DNA from: Streptomyces sp. NBC_00663 | Lineage (GTDB): Bacteria > Actinomycetota > Actinomycetes > Streptomycetales > Streptomycetaceae | Direction of reading: 5' to 3' | Length of the DNA: 64,000 nt | Assembly: GCF_036226885.1 (NCBI RefSeq) | Contig: NZ_CP109027.1 | Location: forward strand, 9,300,001 to 9,364,000 | In this document: positions 1 through 8,504 of the stretch, one piece after another | Numbering within the stretch: position 1 is the first letter of the stretch | Layout: each line of letters starts with the position of its first letter | Notes under the pieces: model-generated | Seen by the model: only the letters and a program-made list of their open reading frames with translations | The model's database searches: none | What the model was told of the DNA's origin: nothing | Program-made: the position numbers and the translations under genes

Positions 1-1199
1 AGGAACGCACCCTGGACGCCTACGGAATGCGCGACGGCGAGACCCTCTTCCTGCGGCCTCGCACCGAGATGCTGCCCGAGGTGCATCTGGACGACCTGGT
101 GGACGGCATCGCCACGACGATGCGTCAACGCCCCTACGGCTGGAGCCCGCAGGCGGGCCGTCGGCTGCTGCTCGGGATCGTCGTGGCGGTGCTCGGCGGA
201 GGGCTGCTGCTGGCCGCCCTGCCCGGTGGCTCGGCGCTTCCCCGGGCCGTGTTCGCCTCCGTGGCCGGGCTGCTGCTGCTCGCCGGGGCGGGCGCCGCGA
301 GCCGGGCGGTGGGGGACGCCGGGGCCGGAGCCGTTCTGGGCTTCATGGTCGCGCCGTACCTGGCGCTGGCGGGCTGGCTGCTGCCGGGCGGCGAACTGAG
401 CGGCAGGCACGCCTACGAGGCACTGGGCGCACGGCTCTTGTCGGCGGGCGCGGCCGCGACCGGCGGCGCGGTCCTGGCGCTCGCGGTCGTGGCGGCGTTC
501 GCCGCGCTGTTCCTCGGGCTCGCCGTGATCGCGGTGTTCGGCGCGGTGGCCGCGGCCCTGATGCTGGCCGCCGATCTGCCGCCCGCGCACGTCGCGGGGA
601 TCCTCGCCGTCGTGGCGGTGGCGCTCGGCGCCTTCGTGCCCTCGCTGTCGTTCCGCATGTCCGGCATGCGGATGCCGCCGCTGCCCACCAACGCCCAGCA
701 GTTGCAGGAGGGCATCGACCCCCATCCGGCGTCGGCGGTCGCCGAACGTGCCGTCCTCGCCGATGGCTGGATGACCTCCCTGTACGCGGCGGTCGGGACG
801 GTCGCCGCGGGCTGTGTCGCGGTCCTCGCCCGGGACGGCGGGCTCGCCGAGGTGATCACCACGGCGGTGCTGTCCCTGCTGCTGGTGCTGCACGCGCGGG
901 GGCTGGGCAACGTCTGGCAGCGGCTGTCGCTGGCGGTCCCGGGCGTGGCCGGTCTGCTCCTGCTGGTCCTCGCCGACGCACCGGACCTGGCGCCGGGGAC
1001 CCGGCTGGGCGTGGCCGCCGCTCTGCTGGCGGTCGCGGCGGCCCTGGCCATCGCGTCCTGGACCGTGCCCGGACGCCGCCTCGTGCCGTACTGGGGCCGG
1101 GCGGCGGAGCTGCTGCACTCCGCCCTGGCCATCAGCCTGCTGCCGCTCGCCCTGTGGGTGCTCGGCGTCTACGGCGCGCTGCGCTCCCTCAACGGCTGA
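1..1199 (+). CDS. eccD: EccD, T7SS membrane channel subunit (5' truncated by window)
   Basis: This is the integral-membrane pore subunit of the ESX/type VII secretion complex. The reading frame is open to the left edge: the visible residues before the first ATG at 27 read in frame (ending DAYG) into MRDGETLFLRP. That matches the last strand of the ubiquitin-like (YukD) domain found at the N-terminus of EccD, so the true start lies upstream. After a soluble loop (about residues 20-45 counted from the ATG at 27) come about 11 hydrophobic segments, the number expected for EccD. A longer cytosolic loop near residue 225 separates the two halves. It is followed 75 bp downstream by eccB in the same orientation, a normal ESX neighbour pair. 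The assignment rests on topology, the ubiquitin-like tail and context. Confidence 0.9.
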   Translation, partial: ERTLDAYGMRDGETLFLRPRTEMLPEVHLDDLVDGIATTMRQRPYGWSPQAGRRLLLGIVVAVLGGGLLLAALPGGSALPRAVFASVAGLLLLAGAGAASRAVGDAGAGAVLGFMVAPYLALAGWLLPGGELSGRHAYEALGARLLSAGAAATGGAVLALAVVAAFAALFLGLAVIAVFGAVAAALMLAADLPPAHVAGILAVVAVALGAFVPSLSFRMSGMRMPPLPTNAQQLQEGIDPHPASAVAERAVLADGWMTSLYAAVGTVAAGCVAVLARDGGLAEVITTAVLSLLLVLHARGLGNVWQRLSLAVPGVAGLLLLVLADAPDLAPGTRLGVAAALLAVAAALAIASWTVPGRRLVPYWGRAAELLHSALAISLLPLALWVLGVYGALRSLNG

Positions 1200-1274
1200 G
1201 CGCGCCGCCGAGGACCGGATCGAGGCCGCCCGACGGCCGAACCCACGCTGAACCGAAAGGCACCGAACGCCGCC

Positions 1275-2837
1275 ATGCAGTCCCGACGTGATCAGGTCCA
1301 GGCGCACATGTTCGTCATGGGGCGGCTCACCTCCAGCATGTTGCGCGCGGATCCGGACGCACCAGAGAGCCCCCAGGGACGGACCAACCGCGGAGTGGTG
1401 ATCGGCGTGGTGATCGCCGTGCTGCTCTCCGCCGGGGCGTTCGTGCTCGGCATGCTCAAGCCGGGAGCCAAGGACTCCTGGCAGGAGCCGGGCACGCTCG
1501 TGGTCGACAAGGCGACCGGGTCGCGCTACCTGTATCTGGACGGCCGGCTGCGGCCGGTGCGCAACTACGCCTCGGCGCGGCTGCTGGCGGGGGCCGACAT
1601 GACGGTCGCGACGGTCGGGGCGGGCTCCTTGAGCGGTACGCCCCACGGGGCGCCCGTCGGGATCACCGGCGCCCCTGACGTGCTTCCCGGCGGTGCTGAG
1701 CTGGACGACGGCCCCTGGCAGGTGTGTTCGGGCACCGCCACCGGTTCCACCGGCACCACGCTCGCCGTCGGCGTGCCGGCCGACGCGGCGGGCCTGCCCA
1801 CCACGCAGGCGCTGCTGGTGACGGGGCCCGACAAGGCCGACTATCTGGTGTGGAGGGGCAGCAAGCTGCGGCTGGACCGGGACACCGGCGCCCGCGAGGC
1901 CCTGGGCTACGGCTCCACACCGCGCGTCGCGGTGTCGGCGGCCTTCTTGAACTCCGTGCCGTCCGGCCCCGACCTGACGCCGGCGGAGGTCCCGGGCCTG
2001 GGCGCGCAGGGCCCCGCGCTCGGCGGCCGGAGCACCCGGATCGGCGAGGTGTTCCGCGTCACCGTGCCCGGCTCCGCGGAGCGCTACTACCTGCTGCGCC
2101 GCGAGGGCCTGGCCCCCCTCACCGCCACCGGCGCGGCACTGCTGCTCGGCGCCCCGGACGTCCGCGAGAAGGTCTACGAAGGGCGCGCGGCGCAGGTCCG
2201 GACGCTGGGCGCGGACGCGCTGAGCGGCCATCTGGCGCCCGGGGCCGACACGTCGGCACAGGACACCGACCGGCCCGCCGCACCGCCGCGGATCGTCGGA
2301 GTCGAGGACGGCAGGACCGCCTGCGTCCGGGTGCAGCCGGGCGGGAAGGGCCCGCGCATCAGCGTCGCCCTGGTGGCGGCCGCCGACCTCGGCCCGGCGG
2401 CGCAGGCCCCGCCGGAGGGGCTGACACCGGCCTGTGTGCCGGTCGGCAGGATCACGGTGGCGCCGGGCGGCGGGGACCTGGTGCGGGTGCTCGGCGCGAG
2501 CGGCAGCGCGGTCGGCGGCACCCTCTACCTGGTGACGGACACCGGGATGAAGTACCGGGTGGGCTCGGCGCAGGCGCTGACGGCGCTCGGCTATGCGCAG
2601 GGCCAGGCCCGCGGGCTTCCCGCACCGCTGCTGGCGATGCTGCCGACCGGGCCCGATCTGACCCCGGAGGCGGCGGCGCTGGGGACGAGCACCACGACGG
2701 CACCGCGCTGCGGAACCGGTGGGGCAGGCGCTGCCGCGGACGGCCAGGCGGCCGGTGCGCCCGCGGCTGAGCCCCGTGGCACCGGCGCCGCGCGAACGGT
2801 CGGTGGACCGGACGGGGCGGAAGCGGACGGGGGATGA
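1275..2837 (+). CDS. eccB: EccB, T7SS core protein with single membrane anchor
   Basis: EccB is a core ESX component anchored in the cytoplasmic membrane with a large extracytoplasmic domain. The 520-residue product starts MQSRRDQVQAH, the usual EccB N-terminus. It has a short cytosolic segment, one membrane helix at about residues 38-60, and a long repeat-type periplasmic/extracellular domain. That domain contains recurrent LLxxAPD- and GPDLTP-like turns and several Cys. The C-terminal ~40 residues are Ala/Gly-rich and look disordered, making the protein slightly longer than typical family members (about 480-500). The ribosome-binding site is weak (GAAAGG about 13 nt upstream). It lies between eccD and the Esx genes, so it is probably co-transcribed with eccD. 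Confidence 0.92.
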   Translation: MQSRRDQVQAHMFVMGRLTSSMLRADPDAPESPQGRTNRGVVIGVVIAVLLSAGAFVLGMLKPGAKDSWQEPGTLVVDKATGSRYLYLDGRLRPVRNYASARLLAGADMTVATVGAGSLSGTPHGAPVGITGAPDVLPGGAELDDGPWQVCSGTATGSTGTTLAVGVPADAAGLPTTQALLVTGPDKADYLVWRGSKLRLDRDTGAREALGYGSTPRVAVSAAFLNSVPSGPDLTPAEVPGLGAQGPALGGRSTRIGEVFRVTVPGSAERYYLLRREGLAPLTATGAALLLGAPDVREKVYEGRAAQVRTLGADALSGHLAPGADTSAQDTDRPAAPPRIVGVEDGRTACVRVQPGGKGPRISVALVAAADLGPAAQAPPEGLTPACVPVGRITVAPGGGDLVRVLGASGSAVGGTLYLVTDTGMKYRVGSAQALTALGYAQGQARGLPAPLLAMLPTGPDLTPEAAALGTSTTTAPRCGTGGAGAAADGQAAGAPAAEPRGTGAARTVGGPDGAEADGG

Positions 2838-2963
2838 ACTCTTGGCGTCATCCCATCGCTCGGGTTGGCCAGGCGACCGCGAGGTGAGGTAGACCAAAAA
2901 TCATTCAACTCACCATCATCTAAGCTCACTTACTCACCCTGAACCTCAGGAGGCGCGGCCCCC
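2838..2963 (+). promoter_or_regulatory. AT-rich leader upstream of the Esx genes, candidate promoter
   Basis: The stretch at about 2895-2935 is strikingly AT-rich for this genome and lies directly upstream of the first Esx gene. This suggests the small secreted proteins have their own promoter in addition to read-through from eccDB. I do not see a convincing paired -35/-10: TTCAAC at 2904 and TAAGCT at 2921 are only 11 nt apart. The ribosome-binding site AGGAGG at 2948-2953 is strong, spaced 10 nt from the ATG. Confidence 0.35.
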
Positions 2964-3308
2964 ATGACAACGCCCACCGGCAAGCAGCAGTCAGAGGAAC
3001 AAGCGACACGGAACGGCGTCACCGCGCTGGAGCAGGCCTTCGCCGGCGTGCAGCGCTGCCGTCAGGATGTCGACAACATGAAGAACACCCTCTCGTCGGG
3101 GTACGCCGGCAGCGACGGCGGCGCGTTCCACCAGCTGCTGGAACGCTGGGACCAGCAGGCAGAGATCATTTCGGTCAACCTGAACAGCATGATCGACACT
3201 CTCAACGAGACGCTCCGGGCGAAGGGCTTGCAGCAGGGCTCGGCCGTCCAGTCGATCCAGCAGGCCTACGACCGCTCCGAAGCGATCTTCAACGAGCTGG
3301 CGGGCTGA
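2964..3308 (+). CDS. Esx-family (WXG100-like) T7SS substrate lacking the WxG turn
   Basis: This 114-residue, largely helical protein has the size and position of an Esx substrate next to eccB. Two helices flank a turn, but where WxG is expected it reads SGYAGSDGG, so the Trp is missing. Near the C-terminus YDRSE fits the YxxxD/E secretion signal used by T7SS substrates. Such signals usually sit on one partner of an Esx heterodimer. Together with the following gene (54 bp downstream, which does have WEG) it probably forms the CFP-10/ESAT-6-type pair. A strong AGGAGG ribosome-binding site precedes it. The family call is good; the partner and the secretion state are inferred. Confidence 0.85.
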   Translation: MTTPTGKQQSEEQATRNGVTALEQAFAGVQRCRQDVDNMKNTLSSGYAGSDGGAFHQLLERWDQQAEIISVNLNSMIDTLNETLRAKGLQQGSAVQSIQQAYDRSEAIFNELAG

Positions 3309-3362
3309 CGCCCCCCTCCGGCCCCTCCGCCCGACAAGCCCCGCCAAGAGACGAGGACAGCC

Positions 3363-3683
3363 ATGCCCGACTTCACCGACGGACTCATCTACGTCGACTA
3401 CTCCCACATGGAGAACGCCGCCGACGACATGGTCCAGCAGACCAAGGCGATCGACAGCATCCTCACCAACCTGGAGGCGGAACTCCAGGAGCTCCGCAAC
3501 ACCTGGGAAGGTGAGGACCGCTCCGTCTACACCGAGAAGCAGGCCGCCTGGGACAACGCTGTCGAGACGATGAAGCGGATTCTCGCCGAGAACTCGGCCC
3601 TGCTCACCGACGTCTCCGGGTCCTACAAGTACAGCGAGAACTCCCTGACACAGCTCTGGCAGAGCGTCCGCATCGGCGGCTGA
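3363..3683 (+). CDS. WXG100-family T7SS substrate (ESAT-6-like)
   Basis: This 106-residue helical hairpin protein carries the diagnostic WxG turn as NTWEGED at about residues 47-53. A second helix follows, then a YKYSE stretch near the C-terminus that fits YxxxD/E. It is the expected dimer partner of the Esx protein encoded 54 bp upstream. Esx dimers are exported folded through the EccB/C/D/E channel and can carry other substrates. A GAGG ribosome-binding site lies upstream. It is the clearest WXG100 member in the window. Confidence 0.92.
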   Translation: MPDFTDGLIYVDYSHMENAADDMVQQTKAIDSILTNLEAELQELRNTWEGEDRSVYTEKQAAWDNAVETMKRILAENSALLTDVSGSYKYSENSLTQLWQSVRIGG

Positions 3684-3757
3684 CCGCCCTCACTTCCTCC
3701 GCGGCCCCCTGACCCCGGGGCGGTAACCGACAGGCGCAGCATCCAAAGGAGTACGGC

Positions 3758-4255
3758 ATGGCGGAGACCGCCCCCACGGTCAATCTGAACAAGGCCTGGT
3801 TGCAGAACTTCCTCGACAACGACGTGATCCCGTTCGCGGACGAACTGCGCAAGATGGGCCTGGAGGGCACGGCGCCGGGAGACACCTCCCTCGCGGTGCC
3901 GGCCCTCGTCGACCTGGAGGAGGGGGGAGGCAGCCGGGCGGGCTTCCTCACCGGCCAGGACAAGAACCCGATCGCGATCGGGCTGATGGCCGGCGACAAC
4001 AGCTGGACCAACGGGCAGTACGTGGTGAAGGCGTTGAACGCCTTCATCGGCGAGGTGACCGCGATCCTCAAGCAGCAGGGTGAGCTCTTCGAGGAGATCC
4101 AGGACGGCCTGGAGGACACCATCGAGAAGCTCTTCAAGGCCCGTGACGTGAACCTCGACAAGATCAAGGGCGAGGACTTCCTCGACTTCTTCGAGGACGT
4201 GGACAGCGTCCTGTCCGAAGGGTCGGGTTCGGGAGCCGGCGACGAGGACGACTGA
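3758..4255 (+). CDS. T7SS-associated acidic hypothetical protein
   Basis: This 165-residue protein has no signal peptide or membrane segment. It begins with a short helical region (NKAWLQNFLDNDVIPF), has a central Gly-rich loop, then long amphipathic helices (about residues 90-145), and ends in a very acidic Ser/Gly/Asp tail. It sits between the Esx pair and the long coiled-coil gene, with a good AAAGGAG ribosome-binding site, so it is almost certainly part of the T7SS operon. The amphipathic-helix architecture would suit a secreted partner or chaperone-like Esx relative, but no WxG or YxxxD/E motif is evident. I do not recognise a characterised family. Confidence 0.75.
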   Translation: MAETAPTVNLNKAWLQNFLDNDVIPFADELRKMGLEGTAPGDTSLAVPALVDLEEGGGSRAGFLTGQDKNPIAIGLMAGDNSWTNGQYVVKALNAFIGEVTAILKQQGELFEEIQDGLEDTIEKLFKARDVNLDKIKGEDFLDFFEDVDSVLSEGSGSGAGDEDD

Positions 4256-4331
4256 CCTCCGCACCGCCGCCCCACACTCTCCCCGCCGCCGGTCCGACCA
4301 CCGGCCCACCTGACGGAAAAGGCCCTTCGCC

Positions 4332-7300
4332 ATGGCTCTCGACCCCAGCAAGATCACTGGTGATCTCAGTGCGACGAACGACCACTGGCACGAAGCCATC
4401 AAACTGTTCACCGGATACGTCGCACCGGCGCGGGACACCCTCTTCGACACCCTGGTCGGCAACGACGGCATCCCCCTGATGAAGGTCGAGATATCCGACG
4501 TCTCCCAGGTGGACTACGTCGACACCGAGGATCTCAACTGGCTCTACGAGAACGCCGGTTACCGGATCCAGAACACCGACTTCGTCATCCCCTTCTACCG
4601 CACGAGCGGGAACGGCGGAGCCGGGTCGGACGTGACGATGCACAAGGCGCGCATCACCCTCCTCGGCCAGAAGAGCGGGGACGACCCGCCGTCCGGCGGC
4701 TATGTCGAGGGCGGCACCTTCAGCAGCCAGTACGACAACCACCTGGGCATGGGCAAGCCCACCTGGGACACCCGGCCGCTGGCCCAATACAGCTACGGCA
4801 CCGGGCTCGCCCTCGAAGCGCTGCTCAACAAGCCCGAGGGCACCCATGGCTTCTCCTGGAACGAGGTGTCCGTCGACGAGGCGGCGTCCGTCACCCTGAA
4901 CAACTTCGACGTGGTGGCCGGGGCGTTCGACCGGGCCGCCAAGTTCTTCGTCGACCAGCAGAAGAAGATCGAGGAGTGGCAGACCCGGGTCGGCCTGGAG
5001 AAGAACGACGCCTGGCGCGGCACGGCCGCCGGTGTCTTCTGGGACCTCGTCAAGAAGCTCAACAAGCAGTACAGCGACTACGCCGACGACATGAGTCCCA
5101 ACGGCAGCTACTTCTCCAAACAGGGCAACGAGATCCGCGACGCCAAGAAGGCGCTGCGCGGAGCCGCCTGGGACCTGCACACCAGCTGGGCCACCTGGGA
5201 GTACAAGGACGGCAACCCGCTGAGCTGGCTGCACGCCCTGCTGTCCCGCATCACGAAGTACGTGTGGGACCACAACATCACGAAGATCACCTACGAGATC
5301 GTTCCCAGCTACTCGGAGGCCCCGTCGACGGTCAACTACGTCGCGGAGGCCGAGTTCGACAACAACGCGAAGGACCCCGGGGACGCGAACACCCCCGCCC
5401 GCGAGTTCGGTGACCTGAAGGACCTCGCCACCTGGGCGAAGATCGGCAACCAGGCGATCCTCGACTGGCAGAAGTCCGTCGTCGACCAGCTCGACAAGGC
5501 CGCCGTCGCCGCCCTCAAGGACGTCAAGGACGCCTGGAGCAAGTCCACTTTCGACCTCGGCGACATCAAGTCCCGCGGAGGCAGCTCCCTGGAGGAGGGC
5601 CTCTCCAAGGACGAGGCCGAGGTCAAAGAGGAGGAGGCGGAGAAGAAGGCGGAGGAAGCCGCCGCTCAGCAGGCCGCCTACATGCAGTGGATGAAGGACC
5701 AGGCGGCGAAGGCCGAGGCGGCGGCCGCGAAGGCCAAGGCCGAGCAGGAGGCCAAGGAGAAGGCGGCGGAGGAGAAGGCCGCCAAGGAGAAAGCCGAGCA
5801 GGAAGCCAAGGAGGCCGCCGCCAAGGCTGAGCAGGAGGCGAAGGAAAAGGAGGCCGAGGCCAAGGCGGAGCAGAAGGAGAAGGAGCAGGAGGCCAAGCAG
5901 GCCGAGGCGGAGAGGAAGGCCGAGGAGAAGGAGGCCGCCGCCAAGGCTGAGCAGGAGGCCAAGGAGAAGGAGGCCGAGGCCAAGGCGGAGCAGAAGGAGA
6001 AGGAACAAGAGGCCAAGCAGGCCGAGGCCGAGGCCAAGCAGGAACAGAAGGAGAAGGAAGCCGAAGCCAAGGCCGCCGAGGCACAGGCGCGTCAGGAACA
6101 GCTCCAGATCGCCCAGATGAACCAGTCCAAGGCCGAACAGGAGCGCCAGCGCAAGGAACAGGAGCAGAAGGAAGCCGAAGCCGAGGCGAAGGCCGAACAG
6201 AAGGAGCAGGAGGCCGAGGCCAAGCAGGCGGAGCAGGAAGCAGAGCAGGAGGCCAAGGAGAAGGAGGCCGAGGCGAAGGCGGAGCAGAAGGAGAAGGAGC
6301 AGGAGGCCAAGCAGGCCGAGGCGGAGAGGAAGGCCGAGGAGAAGGAGGCCGCCGCCAAGGCCGAGCAGGAGGCCAAGGAGAAGGAGGCCGAGGCCAAGGC
6401 GGAGCAGAAGGAGAAGGAGCAGGAGGCCAAGCAGGCCCAGGCGGAGGCGAAGGCCGAGCAGAAGCAGGCCGAGCAGGAGGCCAAGCAGGAGCAGCTCCAG
6501 GCCGAGCAGGAGAAGAAGCAGGCCCAGGCCGAGGCCGAGCAGCGGCAGTTGGAGCAGGAGGCGGCCAAGCGGGAGCAGGAAGCGCTCGCCCAGTACGACG
6601 ACGCGCGCCAGGGGATCCTCAACAACGGCGACCCGTCACAACTGTCGCCCACCACCATCAGCGGCCCGGTCAACGACGCCACCCTGGACCTTCCCGGCGG
6701 CGGCGAGACCCACATCGACTCCTCCGGGCGCGTGGTCACCGAGTACCCCGACGGCAGCTCCACCACCATCGACCCGCTCACCCACAGCTCCACTGTCACC
6801 CGCGCCGACGGCACCACCCTCTCCGGCCCGCTCAACACCGGTGATCTGCTGACCAATCCGGACGGCAGCGTCACCCACCTCGACTCCGGCGGGCAGGTGG
6901 TCACGGAGTACGGGGACGGAACCGTCCAGACCGTCGACCCGGACACCGGGGCCACCACCATCACGCTCCCGGACGGCTCGACGTCCTCCGGCTACCTCAA
7001 CGGCGGTGACCTGCCGACGTACGGCTCGTCCGCCGGCCCCCAGCCGTCGTACGACTACCCCTCCTACGAGGAGGAGCTGTACGACGACACCCCCTACCAA
7101 TCCCCCCTGGACTACGGCTCGTCGGGCACCGCCCAGCCGGCGTCGAGCAATCGCCAACTGCTGAACACGGGTGCCTTCCCGGGCCTCGCCACGACCGGCG
7201 GCGGGCAGGACAGCGCCGCCGGGACGGGGTCGTCCACCGGCAGCGGAACTCCCATGGGAGGCATGCCGATGGGCGGCATGGGCGGCATGGGTGCGGGCGG

Positions 7301-7610
7301 CGGCGCGGGCAACAACGACGGTGAGCGGGTCCGCAACGTCATCGACAGCGACGTCATCAGCAACCGCCGCACACGCACCGGTTCGGGCGCGGCCCGCGGC
7401 AACGGCGGCTACGCGGACGACGAGGTGCGGGTGGCGGCCGGCGGCCCCACGGCCGGTGCGACCCCGTTCGTCCCGCCGGCCGGCGGCCAGGGAGCGCCGG
7501 GGCGGCCGGAGACACAGAGCGGAAACCGCGCCCGTGAGGCGTGGGAGCCCGAGGACGAGGACGTCTGGGGCGCGGACGAAGGAGGCGCACCCGCCGTGAT
7601 CGGCCGATGA
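4332..7610 (+). CDS. Large T7SS-associated protein: helical head, ~335-residue coiled coil, repeat tail
   Basis: This 1,092-residue protein is probably a T7SS substrate or surface structure. Residues 1-420 form a mixed head containing KNDAWRG at about 220, resembling the AAWKG-type Streptomyces T7SS proteins (a resemblance I recall, not one I could test). Residues about 420-755 are almost entirely Glu, Ala, Lys and Gln and should form a very long charged coiled coil or single alpha-helix. Residues about 770-900 contain repeated DGS/DSxGxVVTEY beta turns. After this come Tyr/Ser/Gly- and Met/Gly-rich disorder and a short acidic Trp-containing end (REAWEPEDEDVWG). No signal peptide is present, as usual for T7SS substrates. 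The stop codon overlaps the next start (ATGA at 7607), implying coupled translation. Confidence 0.75.
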   Translation: MALDPSKITGDLSATNDHWHEAIKLFTGYVAPARDTLFDTLVGNDGIPLMKVEISDVSQVDYVDTEDLNWLYENAGYRIQNTDFVIPFYRTSGNGGAGSDVTMHKARITLLGQKSGDDPPSGGYVEGGTFSSQYDNHLGMGKPTWDTRPLAQYSYGTGLALEALLNKPEGTHGFSWNEVSVDEAASVTLNNFDVVAGAFDRAAKFFVDQQKKIEEWQTRVGLEKNDAWRGTAAGVFWDLVKKLNKQYSDYADDMSPNGSYFSKQGNEIRDAKKALRGAAWDLHTSWATWEYKDGNPLSWLHALLSRITKYVWDHNITKITYEIVPSYSEAPSTVNYVAEAEFDNNAKDPGDANTPAREFGDLKDLATWAKIGNQAILDWQKSVVDQLDKAAVAALKDVKDAWSKSTFDLGDIKSRGGSSLEEGLSKDEAEVKEEEAEKKAEEAAAQQAAYMQWMKDQAAKAEAAAAKAKAEQEAKEKAAEEKAAKEKAEQEAKEAAAKAEQEAKEKEAEAKAEQKEKEQEAKQAEAERKAEEKEAAAKAEQEAKEKEAEAKAEQKEKEQEAKQAEAEAKQEQKEKEAEAKAAEAQARQEQLQIAQMNQSKAEQERQRKEQEQKEAEAEAKAEQKEQEAEAKQAEQEAEQEAKEKEAEAKAEQKEKEQEAKQAEAERKAEEKEAAAKAEQEAKEKEAEAKAEQKEKEQEAKQAQAEAKAEQKQAEQEAKQEQLQAEQEKKQAQAEAEQRQLEQEAAKREQEALAQYDDARQGILNNGDPSQLSPTTISGPVNDATLDLPGGGETHIDSSGRVVTEYPDGSSTTIDPLTHSSTVTRADGTTLSGPLNTGDLLTNPDGSVTHLDSGGQVVTEYGDGTVQTVDPDTGATTITLPDGSTSSGYLNGGDLPTYGSSAGPQPSYDYPSYEEELYDDTPYQSPLDYGSSGTAQPASSNRQLLNTGAFPGLATTGGGQDSAAGTGSSTGSGTPMGGMPMGGMGGMGAGGGAGNNDGERVRNVIDSDVISNRRTRTGSGAARGNGGYADDEVRVAAGGPTAGATPFVPPAGGQGAPGRPETQSGNRAREAWEPEDEDVWGADEGGAPAVIGR
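5829..6434 (+). repeat. Internal ~192-bp duplication inside coiled-coil coding region
   Basis: Positions 5829-6020 and 6243-6434 are near-identical copies offset by 414 bp. Each encodes about 64 residues made of two half-repeats of the type EAEAKAEQKEKEQEAKQ. The differences are mostly silent third-base changes. The pattern indicates recent growth of the coiled coil by in-frame duplication; its length probably varies between strains. Confidence 0.85.
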
Positions 7611-8083
7611 GTGAGTCGATGAAGCAGAAACTGGCCCAGGCCATGGCCGAGTTGGAGGCCGTGCAGGAAGCCGTGGCACGCGCCGAGGGCGAACTCAACC
7701 AGGCCTCGGCCACCGCGCGCTCCCGGGACCGCACGGTGGAGGCCACGGTCGGCGCGCAGGGAGAGCTGACCGGGCTGAAGTTCCTGGACGGCCGGTTCCG
7801 CAACCTGCCCGGCCCCCAGCTGGCCGCTTCGATCATGGAGGCCGTGCAGGAGGCTCGCGCGCAGATGGCCCACCGCGTGATGGAGACCTTCGCCCCGCTC
7901 ATCCAGCGGGAGGGCGGCGGCGCCACGGGAATCGGCGGCATCGACATCGACTGGGACCGCCTCTTCGGCTCCGCGCTGGAGGACGGCACGGGGACCGGCC
8001 GCGGCCGGCCGGCCAAGGACCGGCTGCGCGACGAGATCCACGAGGACCCCGAAGACAACCAGCCCCGAGGACAAGGACGGTAG
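7607..8083 (+). CDS. YbaB/EbfC-family (EspL-like) T7SS-associated protein
   Basis: This 158-residue protein of the YbaB/EbfC DNA-binding fold is the family to which mycobacterial EspL belongs. An N-terminal coiled helix (KQKLAQAMAELEAVQ) is followed by ARSRDRTVEATVGAQGELTG, the family's beta hairpin. Then comes a helix with LKFLDGRFRNL and an amphipathic dimerisation helix. The C-terminal ~40 residues are acidic and variable. I chose the start at 7607, not the upstream ATG at 7541, because ATGA couples it to the preceding stop and MSESMKQKL fits the family N-terminus. YbaB-like proteins in ESX loci are thought to stabilise or regulate substrates; here this is inferred. Confidence 0.85.
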   Translation: MSESMKQKLAQAMAELEAVQEAVARAEGELNQASATARSRDRTVEATVGAQGELTGLKFLDGRFRNLPGPQLAASIMEAVQEARAQMAHRVMETFAPLIQREGGGATGIGGIDIDWDRLFGSALEDGTGTGRGRPAKDRLRDEIHEDPEDNQPRGQGR

Positions 8084-8085
8084 CC

Positions 8086-8451
8086 ATGAGCTCGGACAGG
8101 TACGAGGCGAACCCCGCCGGTCTGCGGCAGGGCGTCGAACTGATCGGAGCCCTGCCGGACCTGGCGAAGAAGTCCGGTGACGACTTCGTCGCCCAACAGG
8201 CCGAGTACCAGGGCGCGTACGGCTACGACGACGAGTTCTACCAGCAGAACTACCCGGCCTACACGGAGGCCAACGAGACCCTGCTGTCCGTGTTCCGGGA
8301 GTACGGCAACGCCTTCGCCTACCTGGGATCGGCCACGCTCGGCAACCTGCGCAACATCGAGGGCACCCAGCAGGACGCGCTGGAGGGGATCAACCTGCAA
8401 AACAACCGGCTGGACTCGTTCGGGGACGGTTCCGGGTCCGGGAAGCACTGA
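8086..8451 (+). CDS. Small Esx-like T7SS-associated protein
   Basis: This 121-residue protein starts 2 bp after the previous stop, so it is in the same translational unit. It begins SDRYEANPAGLRQGVELIGALPDL, a beginning typical of EspC/PE-like ESX-associated helical proteins. It continues with two helices linked by a Tyr-rich stretch (about residues 40-60), and ends in NNRLDSFGDGSGSGKH. There is no WxG. The size, helical content and position between the EspL-like protein and the giant protein suggest a secreted accessory or chaperone for the giant protein. I cannot assign a precise family. Confidence 0.75.
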   Translation: MSSDRYEANPAGLRQGVELIGALPDLAKKSGDDFVAQQAEYQGAYGYDDEFYQQNYPAYTEANETLLSVFREYGNAFAYLGSATLGNLRNIEGTQQDALEGINLQNNRLDSFGDGSGSGKH

Positions 8452-8504
8452 GCGGGCGGACACGTATGAGCACGATGGCGATCGCAGGGGATGGGAAGCG
8501 CTGA

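Noticed and set aside
4164..6008. 614-residue minus-strand ORF antisense to the coiled-coil gene
   Set aside because: It is the Leu-rich reverse reading of GAG/AAG/GCC repeats and has no ribosome-binding site or fold.
8466..8504. 12-codon ORF ending immediately before the giant gene's ATG
   Set aside because: It could look like a leader peptide, but has no ribosome-binding site or regulatory-codon run; probably chance.
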